Source of the DNA: Paludisphaera mucosa
GTDB taxonomy: Bacteria; Planctomycetota; Planctomycetia; Isosphaerales; Isosphaeraceae
NCBI RefSeq assembly: GCF_029589435.1
Contig: NZ_JARRAG010000002.1
Coordinates: forward strand, 1,364,001-1,428,000
Length of the DNA: 64,000 nucleotides
Reading direction: 5' to 3'
The position numbers and the translations under genes were made by a program. Positions 1 through 8,586 of the stretch are shown here, in pieces (position 1 is the first letter of the stretch; each line of letters begins with the position of its first letter). The notes under the pieces were generated by a model. It was given only the letters and a program-made list of their open reading frames with translations. It had not been told where the DNA came from and did no database searches.

Positions 1-1391
1 CAGGAGTAGACGACGTTGGGGACGTAGCCCTCGCGCTCGTTGGCGTTGGGCTCCAAAAGGGGCTCTTCGAGGCGGCCGATGAGCCGCGAGGGGTCGTCCT
101 TGTCGAGCAGGAAGGCGCCCATGGCGTACTTGCGCATGGCGCCGACGCCGTGGGTGAGGACGAGCCAGCCGGCGTCGGTCTCGATGGGCGAGCCGCAGTT
201 GCCGAGCTGGACGAACTCCCAGGCGTAGGTCGGCTTGGCGATCGGGACCTTGGTGTACCAGAAGTGGAGCATGTCCGAGTACATCAGGAAGATGTTCTCG
301 TTGTCCTGCCGCGAGAGGGTGGCGTAGAGGCCGTTGACCTTGCGGGGGAAGATCGCCAGGCCCTTGTTGCGGACCTCCGGGCCGTTGAGGGTGCTGGCCT
401 TGAAGCGGAGGAAGTCCTTGGTCTCGAGGATCTGGGGGAGGACGACCTTGCCGTCGAACGCGGTGTAGGTGGCGTAGTAGCTGGTCGAGCCGTCGTCCTC
501 GCGGAACTCGACGAAGCGGGCGTCCTCGATGCCGTTGGTCTCGGTCGGCGACGACGGGAAGATGATCCGCTCGGAGACGTTGAGGTCGGGGTCGAAGGCG
601 ACCTCGTAGTTGGCGCGGACGAGCGTCCGCATGCCCTGCGCCAGGGGCTCCAGCTCGTGGTGCCGCGGCCGGCTCAGGTTCAGGGCGCGGTCGATGGCCG
701 CCTCGAGCTGCTCCAGCGTGAAGCGGTCGCCCAGGGTCTCGATCACCTGCTCGGCGAACGGGCCGTCGATCCGCAGCTCGACGAGCTTGCGCAGGAACAG
801 GAACTTGTCGTACAGGGTGTTGGGGACGAGGTCGGGGGCCGTGACGAACCGGGTGGGCTCGTCCATGTGGATGCGGTGGGCCGCGTCGACGAGGCCGCTG
901 CGGAAGGTGATCGAGGAGATGTGGCCCTCGCCGGTGGCCCGCAGGCTGATGATGAACCGCTTCGAGCCGTCGGGCACGCCCGACTGGTCCGGGGCCCAGA
1001 TCATCGACGGGTTGAAGAGGGCCGCCGACTCGAGCGCGTACTCCTGCGTGAAATACGCGCCGATGAGCAGCCGCCGGCCCTCGCCGATGGGCTGGTCGGT
1101 CAGGAGGAGGCGTCGGACGTTCTCGAACCGCTCCAGGAAGTACTGGCGGATCTTCTGGTGGCGGTCGCGGAACTCGCGCATGACCTCTTCGAGCTGGGCT
1201 TCGACCTGGGCCTCGGACAGGGCGCAGATCCGCCCCAGGATCCGCTCGACGCGATGGTCGTCGGCCGGCTGGAAGGGGCGGATCACGACGCGGCTGTTGT
1301 TGGGCCGCAGCACGATGCCCGTGCGTTCGACCTTCGGCGGGGTGCGGCTTCCCGAGACGTTGGGGCGGGCCGTGGTCGTAGTGACGTCCAT
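1..1391 (-). CDS. GH130 family glycoside phosphorylase (3' end beyond window)
   Basis: About 463 residues are visible before the window edge cuts off the C-terminus. GH130 enzymes phosphorolyse beta-mannosides (for example mannosyl-glucose or mannooligosaccharides); some relatives hydrolyse instead. The family call rests on a five-bladed-propeller-type sequence with the motif NGIEDARFVEF, the counterpart of the GH130 G-x-E-D-x-R signature, followed by a run of Y-x-x-Y-T-A-F-D-G and KGLAIFPRKVNG, then CGSPIETDAGWLVLTHGV. The start is the ATG at 1391, giving MDVTTTTARPNV. The gene lies 85 bases downstream of a GT4 glycosyltransferase on the same strand, so the two are probably co-transcribed and act on one oligosaccharide. 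The exact substrate cannot be read from sequence. The long N-terminal region before the propeller fits the larger GH130 subgroup often annotated simply as 'glycosidase'. Confidence 0.85.
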   Translation of the reverse strand, partial: MDVTTTTARPNVSGSRTPPKVERTGIVLRPNNSRVVIRPFQPADDHRVERILGRICALSEAQVEAQLEEVMREFRDRHQKIRQYFLERFENVRRLLLTDQPIGEGRRLLIGAYFTQEYALESAALFNPSMIWAPDQSGVPDGSKRFIISLRATGEGHISSITFRSGLVDAAHRIHMDEPTRFVTAPDLVPNTLYDKFLFLRKLVELRIDGPFAEQVIETLGDRFTLEQLEAAIDRALNLSRPRHHELEPLAQGMRTLVRANYEVAFDPDLNVSERIIFPSSPTETNGIEDARFVEFREDDGSTSYYATYTAFDGKVVLPQILETKDFLRFKASTLNGPEVRNKGLAIFPRKVNGLYATLSRQDNENIFLMYSDMLHFWYTKVPIAKPTYAWEFVQLGNCGSPIETDAGWLVLTHGVGAMRKYAMGAFLLDKDDPSRLIGRLEEPLLEPNANEREGYVPNVVYS

Positions 1392-1476
1392 GCGGGGGAG
1401 ATCCTGAAACGTGGGGATGCGTTGCGACGTCCGCGGCGACGCGGGGGTCGGAGGCTCGGGCTCCGGTCGGGTCGGG

Positions 1477-3762
1477 TCAGGTCGACTGGACCTGGCGCTG
1501 GTGCGACAGGACGCTCTCGATGAGCTTCATCTCGGCGAGGGAGAGGAGGAAGGCCAGGGTCGATTCGGCGCCCTGGTTCTGGTTGATCCGGTCCTCCTGG
1601 AGGCCGTCGCGGCAGCCGCCGGACTTGGCGTCGTAGATCTCCAGGCCGAGGTCGTTGCCCCCCAGGAACCATTCCAGCGCGCGGCGGGCCTCGGCGAGCC
1701 ACGAGGGGTCCTCGGTGGCGCGGTAGGCCTCCAGGCAGGCCGAGACCATGGCCTGGGCCTCCACCGGCTGCTGGTCGAACTGGGCGCGGATCCCGTTGCG
1801 GACGTAGAAGCCGTTGCAGCCGATGGGCCGGAAGCAGCCCGAGGGGGCCTTGTGATGCTCGACCAGCCACGAGAGCGAGTCGAGCCCGGCCTGGAGCGCC
1901 TCGGGGGGGCCGCCGTTGCGGGCGGCGGCGATCAGGCCCTGCGAGAGCCGGGCGTTGTCGTAGGTCAGGCGGTCCTCGAACCAGCGCCACTCGTCGGTGG
2001 CGACGGCCTCGTAGAGCTGCAGGAGCTTCTGGGCCAGGAGGTCGCGGGCCTGGCTGGCCGGCCTCGCCCCGGCGAGCCTCTGCAGGTAGTGGCAGACGCC
2101 CAGCAGGCCGAACGCCCAGGCGCGGGGCGACGAGGTTTCCAGCAGGCCCGGGAGCGCCTGGTCGAACAGGTGCGAGGCCCAGAACTGCAGGTCGTGGCGC
2201 TGCGAGCGGCGGACGCAGGCGCCCAGCACCCAGATCGCCCGGCCCTGGCTGTCGTCGGAGCCGACGTCCTCCAGCCAGCGGCGGTCGAAGCTCATGAAGT
2301 TGCGGAACTGCCCCCGCGCGGGGTCGAACGCGTAGTTCAGGAAGGCCGCGTAGGTCGACGCCAGCCGGGCCGTCTGCAGCGAGCCCTGGCCCAGCTGCTC
2401 CAGCATCACGGTCAGCAGGAGCGCCCGGGCGTTGTCGTCGGTGCAGTAGCCCTCGGCGAAGTTGGGGATGGTGAACGTGGCGTGCTGGAACATCCCGGCC
2501 GAGTCGCTCATGCGGACCAGGTGGTCGAGCCGCCAGCCCGGCAGGTCGAGCGGCTGCTCGGCCAGCGTCCGCACGGCCAGGGGCTTGATCGGCAGCACGT
2601 CGAGCCGGCTCCGCCGGGCGTGCTGGAACGACTCGACGAACTGGTGGGCGACGCGGCTCCAGATCATCTCGCGGCCCATCAGGTAGCCGCGCTTCCGCAT
2701 GGCGTGCCGCCGCGACTCGTCGCGCAGCAGGTCGCGGATCGCGGTCGCGAGCGCCCCCGAGTCGGCGAACGGCACGAGCACGCCGCGGCCGTCGGCCAGC
2801 AGCTCCTCGGCGTGCCAGTAGGGGGTCGAGACGACGGCCTTGCCGCAGCCGAAGGCGTAGGCCAGCGTGCCCGAGGTGATCTGCGCCGGGTTCAGGTAGG
2901 GCGTCACGTAGATGTCGGCCACGCCGATGAATTCGATCAGCTCGGGCAGGTCGACGAAGCGGTTGTAGAAGCTGACGTTCTCGCGGATCCCCAGCTTGCG
3001 GGCCAGCCGCTCCAGGCTGATCCGGTAGCGCTCGCCCTGCTCGCGGACGAGGTTCGGGTGGGTCGCCCCCAGGACGATGTAGACGAAGTTGGGGAACTCC
3101 TCGAGGATCGCCGGCATCGCCTCGAGCATGTACTCGATCCCCTTGTTCGGCGCCAGCAGGCCGAACGTCAGGGCGACGTGCTTCCCCTCGACGGAGAACT
3201 GGTCCTTGTAGAACGCCGAGTCGACGAACGGCATGTCGGGGATGCCGTGGGCGATCAGGTCGATCTTGGCCTCGGGGGCGTTCCAGACCTCGCGCAGGAA
3301 GGTCCGCGCCCGCTCCGACATCACGATCACCCGCGCGGAGAGCTCGAGGATCTCGTCCATCACCCGCCGCTGGTCCTCGTTGGGCTCCTTGAGGACGGTG
3401 TGCAGGGTGGTGACGATCGGCATCCGCAGGTTGCGCAGGAGCCGGAGGATATGGCTGCCGGCCGGGCCGCCGAAGATGCCGTACTCGTGCTGCAGGCAGA
3501 CGACGTCGGCGTTGCTGAAGTTCAGGAAGTCGGCGGCGCGGAGGTAGGAGTCGAGCTCCTGCTCCTCGATCTCGAAGCGGACCTCCGGGGGGTAGTCGTA
3601 CCCTTCGGGCAGGTCGTTGACGGGGACGACGAAGCAGTCGGCCGACGGGAACTGGGTGGCCGTCGACGTGCAGAGGTCGTGGGTGTAGGTGGCGATCCCG
3701 CACTTGCGGGGCAAGTAGTCGCCGACGAACGCGATCTTCCGGACTTCGCTGGTTCGGTTCAT
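1477..3762 (-). CDS. GT4 glycosyltransferase with C-terminal helical domain
   Basis: A 761-residue cytosolic retaining glycosyltransferase. The first ~400 residues are a GT-B fold of family GT4: the N-terminal motif VGDYLPRKCGIATYTHDL, then QHEYGIFGG, the donor-site stretch TFGLLAPNKGIEYMLEAMP, and an E-x7-E-like region around YGFGCGKAV-type sequence (AYAFGCGKAVVSTPYWHAEE). The remaining ~350 residues are rich in Trp/Leu helices (for example SDDSQGRAIWVLGACVRR and DEWRWFEDRLTYDNARL) and resemble an alpha/alpha-barrel of the kind found in sugar epimerases and glycosidases. I chose the ATG at 3762, which has AAGGTG just upstream. A longer reading from 3840 would overlap the preceding gene. With the GH130 gene downstream it forms a likely synthesis/phosphorolysis pair for one glycan, possibly a compatible solute or storage oligosaccharide; that role is inferred. 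Confidence 0.85.
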   Translation of the reverse strand: MNRTSEVRKIAFVGDYLPRKCGIATYTHDLCTSTATQFPSADCFVVPVNDLPEGYDYPPEVRFEIEEQELDSYLRAADFLNFSNADVVCLQHEYGIFGGPAGSHILRLLRNLRMPIVTTLHTVLKEPNEDQRRVMDEILELSARVIVMSERARTFLREVWNAPEAKIDLIAHGIPDMPFVDSAFYKDQFSVEGKHVALTFGLLAPNKGIEYMLEAMPAILEEFPNFVYIVLGATHPNLVREQGERYRISLERLARKLGIRENVSFYNRFVDLPELIEFIGVADIYVTPYLNPAQITSGTLAYAFGCGKAVVSTPYWHAEELLADGRGVLVPFADSGALATAIRDLLRDESRRHAMRKRGYLMGREMIWSRVAHQFVESFQHARRSRLDVLPIKPLAVRTLAEQPLDLPGWRLDHLVRMSDSAGMFQHATFTIPNFAEGYCTDDNARALLLTVMLEQLGQGSLQTARLASTYAAFLNYAFDPARGQFRNFMSFDRRWLEDVGSDDSQGRAIWVLGACVRRSQRHDLQFWASHLFDQALPGLLETSSPRAWAFGLLGVCHYLQRLAGARPASQARDLLAQKLLQLYEAVATDEWRWFEDRLTYDNARLSQGLIAAARNGGPPEALQAGLDSLSWLVEHHKAPSGCFRPIGCNGFYVRNGIRAQFDQQPVEAQAMVSACLEAYRATEDPSWLAEARRALEWFLGGNDLGLEIYDAKSGGCRDGLQEDRINQNQGAESTLAFLLSLAEMKLIESVLSHQRQVQST

Positions 3763-3823
3763 GTCACCTTGCGGGACGCGCCGGGGTGCTCGAGACGAGG
3801 CGGCCCCGGCGGCGTTCCTTGAT

Positions 3824-4216
3824 TCAACGACTGGATCCATACACGCCCGCCCGCGACGGCGTGCAGTGGTGCCGAACCTGCCCCGACCGCGCGGTCGGGT
3901 AGTAATTGCGGACCACCGGCGGCGTGATCGGCGGCGGGGCCGGCGGGGCCGCCGACGCGGGGCTCCCGGAGCCCTCGCGAGGCCGCGAGCTGTAGGGGGC
4001 GAGCGGGTCGGCCCCGAGTCGCGTGGTCCTCGCCGCGGTCCCCTCGAACGCCGAGGCCCGCCTCGCCGGGGCCCGCGTGGGCGTCGAGGCCCCCGCGTCG
4101 CCGCTGCGCGTGCGGTTGAAATGCGTCCCGGGCGCGGACTGGGCGCGCGCCTCGGCCTGCCACGTCGCGAAGAAGGCCGCGGCGACGACCAGGCAGAAGA
4201 CCTTCGAGACCCTCAT
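3824..4216 (-). CDS. small secreted protein of unknown function
   Basis: A 130-residue protein with a clear signal peptide (MRVSKVFCLVVAAAFFATWQ, cleavage probably after AEARA). The mature part is low complexity, rich in Ala, Pro, Arg and Ser, and ends in a more ordered stretch, VVRNYYPTARSGQVRHHC, followed by TPSRAGVYGSSR. That ending is the least random part and is the main reason, beside the signal peptide, for calling it real. It ends 61 bases before the start of the glycosyltransferase gene on the same strand. I do not recognise a family and assign no function. Confidence 0.6.
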   Translation of the reverse strand: MRVSKVFCLVVAAAFFATWQAEARAQSAPGTHFNRTRSGDAGASTPTRAPARRASAFEGTAARTTRLGADPLAPYSSRPREGSGSPASAAPPAPPPITPPVVRNYYPTARSGQVRHHCTPSRAGVYGSSR

Positions 4217-4363
4217 GGCGACGACCTCCCGGCGGACCCACCGACGCGCCCTCGATCGGCGAGACGCCTACCAGAGAGTACCTCGCGCCGGCTCGGTCCG
4301 CCAGGGGGCGCCCGACGACGCGCGGGCCCGCGCGTCGTCGGGGGACGGCTTCGAGAGTCGGAT

Positions 4364-5341
4364 TCAGGCCGCGCGGCGCGAGCGCGTCGCGCGGGCGGCG
4401 ACGAGGACCGACCCGCCCGCGATCGCCGCCAGGACCAGCGACGAGGGCTCCGGCACCACCGCCGCGAAGGCGACGTCGGCGATCAGCGCGTGGACCGCCG
4501 TCGTCGGGTGGACCTCATCCCAAAAGAGATAGCCCGTGCCGTCGGCCGGGTTGGTCTTGAAGATGGCCCCGTCGGTCACGTTGGTCAGCCCGAAGGCGGC
4601 GGGATCGGCGATGATCTGCTGGAACTTCGCGTTCACGTCGAAGTAGTGGATGTCGAGCCCCGGCATCGCCGCCTGGAGGCCCGCGATCTTCGCCCCGAGC
4701 GTGGCGTTGAAGGCCATGGTCAGCATGTTCAGCCCCGCCCGCTGCGCGTCCGAGATGGCCGGGGTCAGCGGGAGCATGCCCAGCAACGGCAGGTTGCCCA
4801 CCAGGAAGTGCGTGCCCCCCGCGGCGGCCAGCGTCGTGATCGCCGTGATGATGTTGTCGGCCACCTGGACGAAGTCGGTCACGCCGTTGTTCAGGAAGTC
4901 GTTGGCGCCCGCCCAGACCGAGACGAGCTGGCCGTCGTTCAACGTCCCGCCGCCCATGAGGAACCCGCCGACCTGCGTGAGCAGGTTCGGTACGCCCGGG
5001 CCCATGGGGCCCATCGGATAGCTGAAGTCGGCGCCCGACTGGGCGAACCCCCAGGCGTAGTCGGTCCCGCCCAGGAAGCTCGGCGTGGGCGCGGCGATCC
5101 CGAGCCTCGCCGCCAGGTAATCGACCCAGATCGGCCCGTCCGAATAGCGGCCGCCGACGTAAGGGGCGCCGGGGAACGTCGCCGCCGCAAACGTGTTCCC
5201 CACGTCCGACAGGCTGTCGCCGAAGACGACGAGCCCCGTGTACGACCCCGCCCGCGATTCGACGCCCAGGCCGGCGACGAGCATCAGGGCCATCGCCAGC
5301 GCCGCCCGCCGGATGCACCCGGCACGCTTCAATTCGTCCAT
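4364..5341 (-). CDS. SGNH/GDSL-family secreted hydrolase with PEP-CTERM tail
   Basis: A 325-residue exported esterase/lipase-type hydrolase. A signal peptide covers about residues 1-31. Block I is FGDSLSDVGN with the nucleophile at Ser43, block III is WAGANDF (GxND at 145-148), and block V is DEVHP with Asp275 and His278, so the catalytic set is complete. The C-terminus has VPEPSS (from residue 296), a hydrophobic helix and an Arg-rich end, which is a PEP-CTERM sorting signal handled by an exosortase/archaeosortase system. The ATG at 5341 is preceded by GAGGAGCGAGGA. Family members of this shape hydrolyse acyl esters or deacetylate polysaccharide outside the cell; the substrate is unknown. 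It shares the sorting signal with the two proteins at 22294-23662. Confidence 0.9.
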   Translation of the reverse strand: MDELKRAGCIRRAALAMALMLVAGLGVESRAGSYTGLVVFGDSLSDVGNTFAAATFPGAPYVGGRYSDGPIWVDYLAARLGIAAPTPSFLGGTDYAWGFAQSGADFSYPMGPMGPGVPNLLTQVGGFLMGGGTLNDGQLVSVWAGANDFLNNGVTDFVQVADNIITAITTLAAAGGTHFLVGNLPLLGMLPLTPAISDAQRAGLNMLTMAFNATLGAKIAGLQAAMPGLDIHYFDVNAKFQQIIADPAAFGLTNVTDGAIFKTNPADGTGYLFWDEVHPTTAVHALIADVAFAAVVPEPSSLVLAAIAGGSVLVAARATRSRRAA

Positions 5342-5667
5342 GGTCCTCGCTCCTCATGTTGCATCATGCCGACGGCGCTTCCCGGCCGTCGTGATCCTGA
5401 TCGATCGTCCATCCCGGACGCCGACCTCCCGCCATCCATCCCCCCGAGTCGAGAGCCAGGCGTGTGCGGAGGAGATAATCTATGAACGAATGGTGGATGC
5501 CGCCAGGCGACTTTTGAGGTAAACGGAATTTTTTCGGTCCTACCGGGCGTCTTTGTATTTCTTCGGTCTTGGTCCTCGATCTTGCTCTGGGCGGGCCCGA
5601 CCCCGCGGGGCTAGGATGGAAAGACGCAGCCGATTTCCCCGACCCCGGAAAGATCCCGACCACGCCG
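5342..5667. other. divergent intergenic region, SGNH gene / queE
   Basis: This 326-base gap separates two divergently transcribed genes and must hold both promoters. Its middle (about 5500-5575) is clearly AT-richer than its surroundings and contains runs such as GGAATTTTTTCGG and GTCTTTGTATTTC. I could not place a convincing -35/-10 pair. Open frames here are poor in codon bias and look like chance frames. Confidence 0.5.
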
Positions 5668-6423
5668 ATGCACGACCTCGCCTCGACCGACGACCGAGCC
5701 GCGTCGACCGCCCCCGCCGGCCTCGGCGGCGATGCGGCGGCGATCGCGCGTCGACTCAAGCCGCTGGAGGGGAAGGCCGCGGGGACGCTGCTGGTCCACG
5801 AGATCTACCGCAGCATCCAGGGCGAGAGCACGTTCGCCGGCCTGCCCTGCGTCTTCGTCCGCCTGACCGCCTGCCACCTGCGCTGCGTGTATTGCGACAC
5901 CGCGCACGCCTTCCGCCACGGGGCCGCGATGGGCCTGGACGCGGTGGTCGAGGCCGTCGAGAAGCTCGGCGGCGGGCTCGTCGAGCTGACGGGAGGCGAG
6001 CCGCTGCTCCAGGTCGAGGCTTATCCTCTCATGGAGCGGCTGGCCGACAAGGGCTGGACGGTCTTGTTGGAGACCAGCGGCGGCGTCGCCACCGACCGGG
6101 TCGACCCTCGGGTCCGGATCATCCTGGACGTCAAGACGCCGGCCTCGGGCGAGGCCGACGCCAACGTCTGGGCCAACCTCGACCGCCTCCGGCCGACCGA
6201 CGAGGTCAAGTTCGTCCTCGGCGATCGCGAGGACTTTGATTGGTCGGTCGAGGTCGTCCGCCGTCACGACCTGGCGCGGCGATGCCCGGTCCTCATGAGC
6301 GCGGTGTTCGGCCGGGTCGAGCCGACCGAGTTGGCGGCCTGGATCCTGGACGCCGGGCTGCCGATCCGCCTGCAGGTGCAGCTCCACAAGATCCTGTGGG
6401 ATCCCGGGGCGCGGGGCGTCTGA
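5668..6423 (+). CDS. queE: 7-carboxy-7-deazaguanine synthase QueE (radical SAM)
   Basis: A 251-residue radical SAM enzyme of the queuosine/7-deazaguanine pathway. QueE converts 6-carboxy-5,6,7,8-tetrahydropterin to 7-carboxy-7-deazaguanine using SAM and a [4Fe-4S] cluster. Diagnostic stretches are the substrate-proximal EIYRSIQGES, the cluster motif C-x3-C-x2-C at residues 69, 73 and 76 (CHLRCVYC), and ELTGGEPLLQ for SAM binding, then LDVKTPASGE and KFVLGDREDF. I start at the ATG at 5668. An upstream in-frame ATG at 5569 would add 33 residues with no similarity to the family. Other queuosine genes are not in the window, so the gene is isolated here. Its end faces the convergent small membrane gene 35 bases away. 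Confidence 0.92.
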   Translation: MHDLASTDDRAASTAPAGLGGDAAAIARRLKPLEGKAAGTLLVHEIYRSIQGESTFAGLPCVFVRLTACHLRCVYCDTAHAFRHGAAMGLDAVVEAVEKLGGGLVELTGGEPLLQVEAYPLMERLADKGWTVLLETSGGVATDRVDPRVRIILDVKTPASGEADANVWANLDRLRPTDEVKFVLGDREDFDWSVEVVRRHDLARRCPVLMSAVFGRVEPTELAAWILDAGLPIRLQVQLHKILWDPGARGV

Positions 6424-6458
6424 AATCGGTCGGGGCCTCGCGGCCCTCGACGTCCGTC

Positions 6459-6701
6459 TCACCAGCCGAACGTCGACCGCAGGCCGATGAAGTGCTGGAC
6501 CAGCAGCAGGCCGACGACGTAGCCGGCCACCCGCAGGAGGACGGCCGAGAAGTTGCCCGCGATCTGCACGAGGTCCCGGGGCGAAGAGACCCGTTCGACG
6601 CCGCTGCGGGTGGCGATGAACACGCCGACGAGCAGCAAGGTGAGGATCGGCGTCGCGACCAGCAAGACGGCGATGATGTGGTTCAGGTCCATCCCGATCA
6701 C
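6459..6701 (-). CDS. small two-helix membrane protein
   Basis: An 80-residue hydrophobic protein with two predicted membrane helices, about residues 9-30 (IIAVLLVATPILTLLLVGVF) and 50-68 (FSAVLLRVAGYVVGLLLV), joined by a charged loop (RSGVERVSSPRDL). Translation could start at Met1 (6701) or Met4. No family is recognised. It sits alone between queE and the TatD gene. The consistent hydrophobic pattern makes a real gene more likely than a chance frame. Confidence 0.6.
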   Translation of the reverse strand: MIGMDLNHIIAVLLVATPILTLLLVGVFIATRSGVERVSSPRDLVQIAGNFSAVLLRVAGYVVGLLLVQHFIGLRSTFGW

Positions 6702-6834
6702 GCTCCCGGCCCGCAGGCGCGGCGATATTTCGACGAGTCGTCCGCTCGATGGATCGCGCCTCGCGCATTACACGCGAAGTCGGCCGATCCGTCGAGACGA
6801 AGAATAGTAACTTCGTCTCGCCAGGAAGCAAATT

Positions 6835-7734
6835 TCAGGCCGAAGCGGGACGGCCGGGCTCGCCCCGGGCCGGCGCGAGGATGAGGTCGGCGTCGGGGAG
6901 CCGGAAGAGGGCGCGGGCGTTGGCGGTGACGATGCGGGCGAGTTCGAGGTCGGAGACGCCGTGGATCTCGGCGAGCTTGCGGGCGGTCCAGGTGACGAAG
7001 GCCGGCTCGTTGCCCCGGCCCCGCAGGGGGTGGGGGGTCAGGTAAGGGCTGTCGGTCTCCACCAGGAGGCGGTCGAGGGGGACGGCGGCGGCGGCCTCGC
7101 GGAGGGCGTCGAGATTCTTGTTCGCGAACGTGAGCATGCCCGCGAACGAGATGTGCAGGCCCAGCCCCAGGAACGCCTCGGCCTGCTCGCGGCCGCCGGT
7201 GAACGAGTGCAAGACCCCGCGGACCGGGCCGCCCATCCCGGCGAGCTGGGCGACGACGTCGGCCTCGCACTCGCGGCAATGGATCACGACGGGGAGGTCG
7301 CGCTCCCGCGCCAGGTCGAGGTGGCGCTGGAACCATTCCTGCTGGAGGCCGAACGGCGAGCGGTCCCAGTGGCGGTCGAGGCCCGTCTCGCCGAGCGCGA
7401 CGACCCGGGGGCGGGCGGCCAGCTCGACGATCCGTCCCCAGTCGCCGGCGACGGCGTCGACGACGTTGTTGGGCTGGAAGCCGACCGCGGCGAAGACGCC
7501 GGGCTGCTCGCCGGCGATGGCCGCGACGTCGGCCGAGTCGGCCGCCGTGGTGCCGATCGCGACGACCTGGACCACGCCGGCCCGCCGGGCTCGGGCCAGG
7601 ATCTCGCCCAGGTGGGGCCGCATGCGGGGGTCGTCGAGGTGGGCGTGGGTGTCGACCAGCGGCTCCAGGGGCGGGGGCGGGCCGGCCTTCTTGGTCTTCA
7701 CGGCGTCGGGGTCGGGGTTCGTGCTCATGCTCAT
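6835..7734 (-). CDS. TatD family metal-dependent deoxyribonuclease
   Basis: A 299-residue TIM-barrel metallohydrolase of the TatD family (3'-5' exonuclease / DNase activity in characterised members). Metal ligands are all present: DTHAHLDD near the N-terminus (HxH), GETGLDRHWD (Glu), PVVIHCREC and GVLHSFTGG (His), and LLVETDSPYLTPHP (Asp). The first ~23 residues are a polar/proline-rich extension absent from typical members. The start codon overlaps the stop of the upstream Fur-family gene by four bases (ATGA), so the two are translationally coupled. Pairing of a nuclease with a peroxide/metal regulator suggests a DNA-repair or stress role, which is inference. Confidence 0.93.
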   Translation of the reverse strand: MSMSTNPDPDAVKTKKAGPPPPLEPLVDTHAHLDDPRMRPHLGEILARARRAGVVQVVAIGTTAADSADVAAIAGEQPGVFAAVGFQPNNVVDAVAGDWGRIVELAARPRVVALGETGLDRHWDRSPFGLQQEWFQRHLDLARERDLPVVIHCRECEADVVAQLAGMGGPVRGVLHSFTGGREQAEAFLGLGLHISFAGMLTFANKNLDALREAAAAVPLDRLLVETDSPYLTPHPLRGRGNEPAFVTWTARKLAEIHGVSDLELARIVTANARALFRLPDADLILAPARGEPGRPASA

Positions 7735-8192
7735 GCGTCGCGGCCGTCGTCCTGGTAGCCCAGCAGTTCCAGGCGATAGCCGGTGACCTGGAAGCCCCGG
7801 CTGCGCAGGTCGTCGGCGAGGGCCGGGTCGAGGCGTTCGATCAGTTTGGGATCGTACTGCACCGGCAGGTCGTGGATCGCGCCGGTGCGGAGGCAGCGGA
7901 AGTGGTAGTGGCGGTCGCCGCGGGCGTCGTAGCGGGCTGGGCCGGCGGCCGACTCGGCCCCCAGGCGGTCGACCGCGCCGACGGCGACCAGGGCCTCGAG
8001 CGCCTTGTAGACGGTGGCCAGGCTGATCCGCGGCAGGCGGGGGCGGACGGCCCGGAAGACCTGCTCGGCCGTGGGGTGCTGGTCCATGGCCGCGAGCTGA
8101 TCGTAGACCGCCAGCCGCTGGGCCGTCGGCCGCAGCCCGGCGGCCTGCAGCGCGTCGCTCAGGGCGTCGTGATCGAGGCGGGTCGGGGTCAT
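7731..8192 (-). CDS. Fur-family transcriptional regulator
   Basis: A 153-residue DNA-binding regulator. The N-terminal winged helix is clear (LRPTAQRLAVYDQLAAMDQH, then PTAEQVFRAVRPRLPRISLA and TVYKALEAL), followed by the dimerisation domain with RHYHFRCLRTGAIHDLP. In Fur and PerR the last motif is HFxCxxC. Here the second cysteine is Thr, and there is no second CxxC near the C-terminus, so the usual structural zinc site is missing. His and Asp residues for the regulatory metal are still present. The ATG at 8192 follows an upstream palindrome at 8255-8270, which is a plausible autoregulatory operator. Co-expressed with the TatD gene. Whether it senses iron, manganese, zinc or peroxide cannot be told. 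Confidence 0.9.
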   Translation of the reverse strand: MTPTRLDHDALSDALQAAGLRPTAQRLAVYDQLAAMDQHPTAEQVFRAVRPRLPRISLATVYKALEALVAVGAVDRLGAESAAGPARYDARGDRHYHFRCLRTGAIHDLPVQYDPKLIERLDPALADDLRSRGFQVTGYRLELLGYQDDGRDA

Positions 8193-8240
8193 CGCGGTTC
8201 CAGGGCGGTCCGTGGTGCGGCGGGTCGGCCGGCGGTCCCC

Positions 8241-8284
8241 ATTGTGCGGAACGCTTGACAGAACTGTCAACATCCGGATAGGAT
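8241..8284. promoter_or_regulatory. palindromic operator with two divergent promoter candidates
   Basis: Positions 8255-8270 read TTGACAGAACTGTCAA, a perfect 7-bp inverted repeat with a 2-bp spacer. On each strand the outer hexamer is a consensus -35 (TTGACA). On the minus strand an 18-bp spacer leads to CACAAT (8246-8241, 4/6 match to TATAAT), pointing at the Fur-family gene. On the plus strand an 18-bp spacer leads to TAGGAT (8279-8284, 4/6), pointing at nusA. A protein binding the palindrome would cover both -35 boxes. The rest of the gap (8285-8586) shows no gene and would be a long nusA leader. Confidence 0.55.
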
Positions 8285-8586
8285 GCAGCAGGGCCGGGGC
8301 CTTCGGAAGACCGGTGGATTCGGCTCGGCCCATGCGGGGTGGGGTTCGTTCCTGCGCCTGCGCCCCGGTCGTGCGGCCGGCGGGGCGAGGGGAGCGGCCC
8401 AGGAGGCGCTGCCCACTCGATGGTATCGCGGCATCAACCCGAGCCCCGCCCGACACCGGGTGAGGCTCGGCTTCGTTGGGGGCGGCCTTCCCTGCCGGGA
8501 TCCGCCCGCCCGACGCGGCCGACGGTCGAAACCGCCGCCTCGCCGTCGAGTGAACTCTCTTGAATGCACGCCTCGGAGGGGAAGGT

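Noticed and set aside
150-1523. A 457-codon plus-strand frame
   Set aside because: Antisense to the GH130 gene, which has clear family motifs; this frame has none.
1477-3840. A longer glycosyltransferase reading starting at 3840
   Set aside because: It would overlap the preceding small secreted protein; the ATG at 3762 has a better ribosome site and fits the family start.
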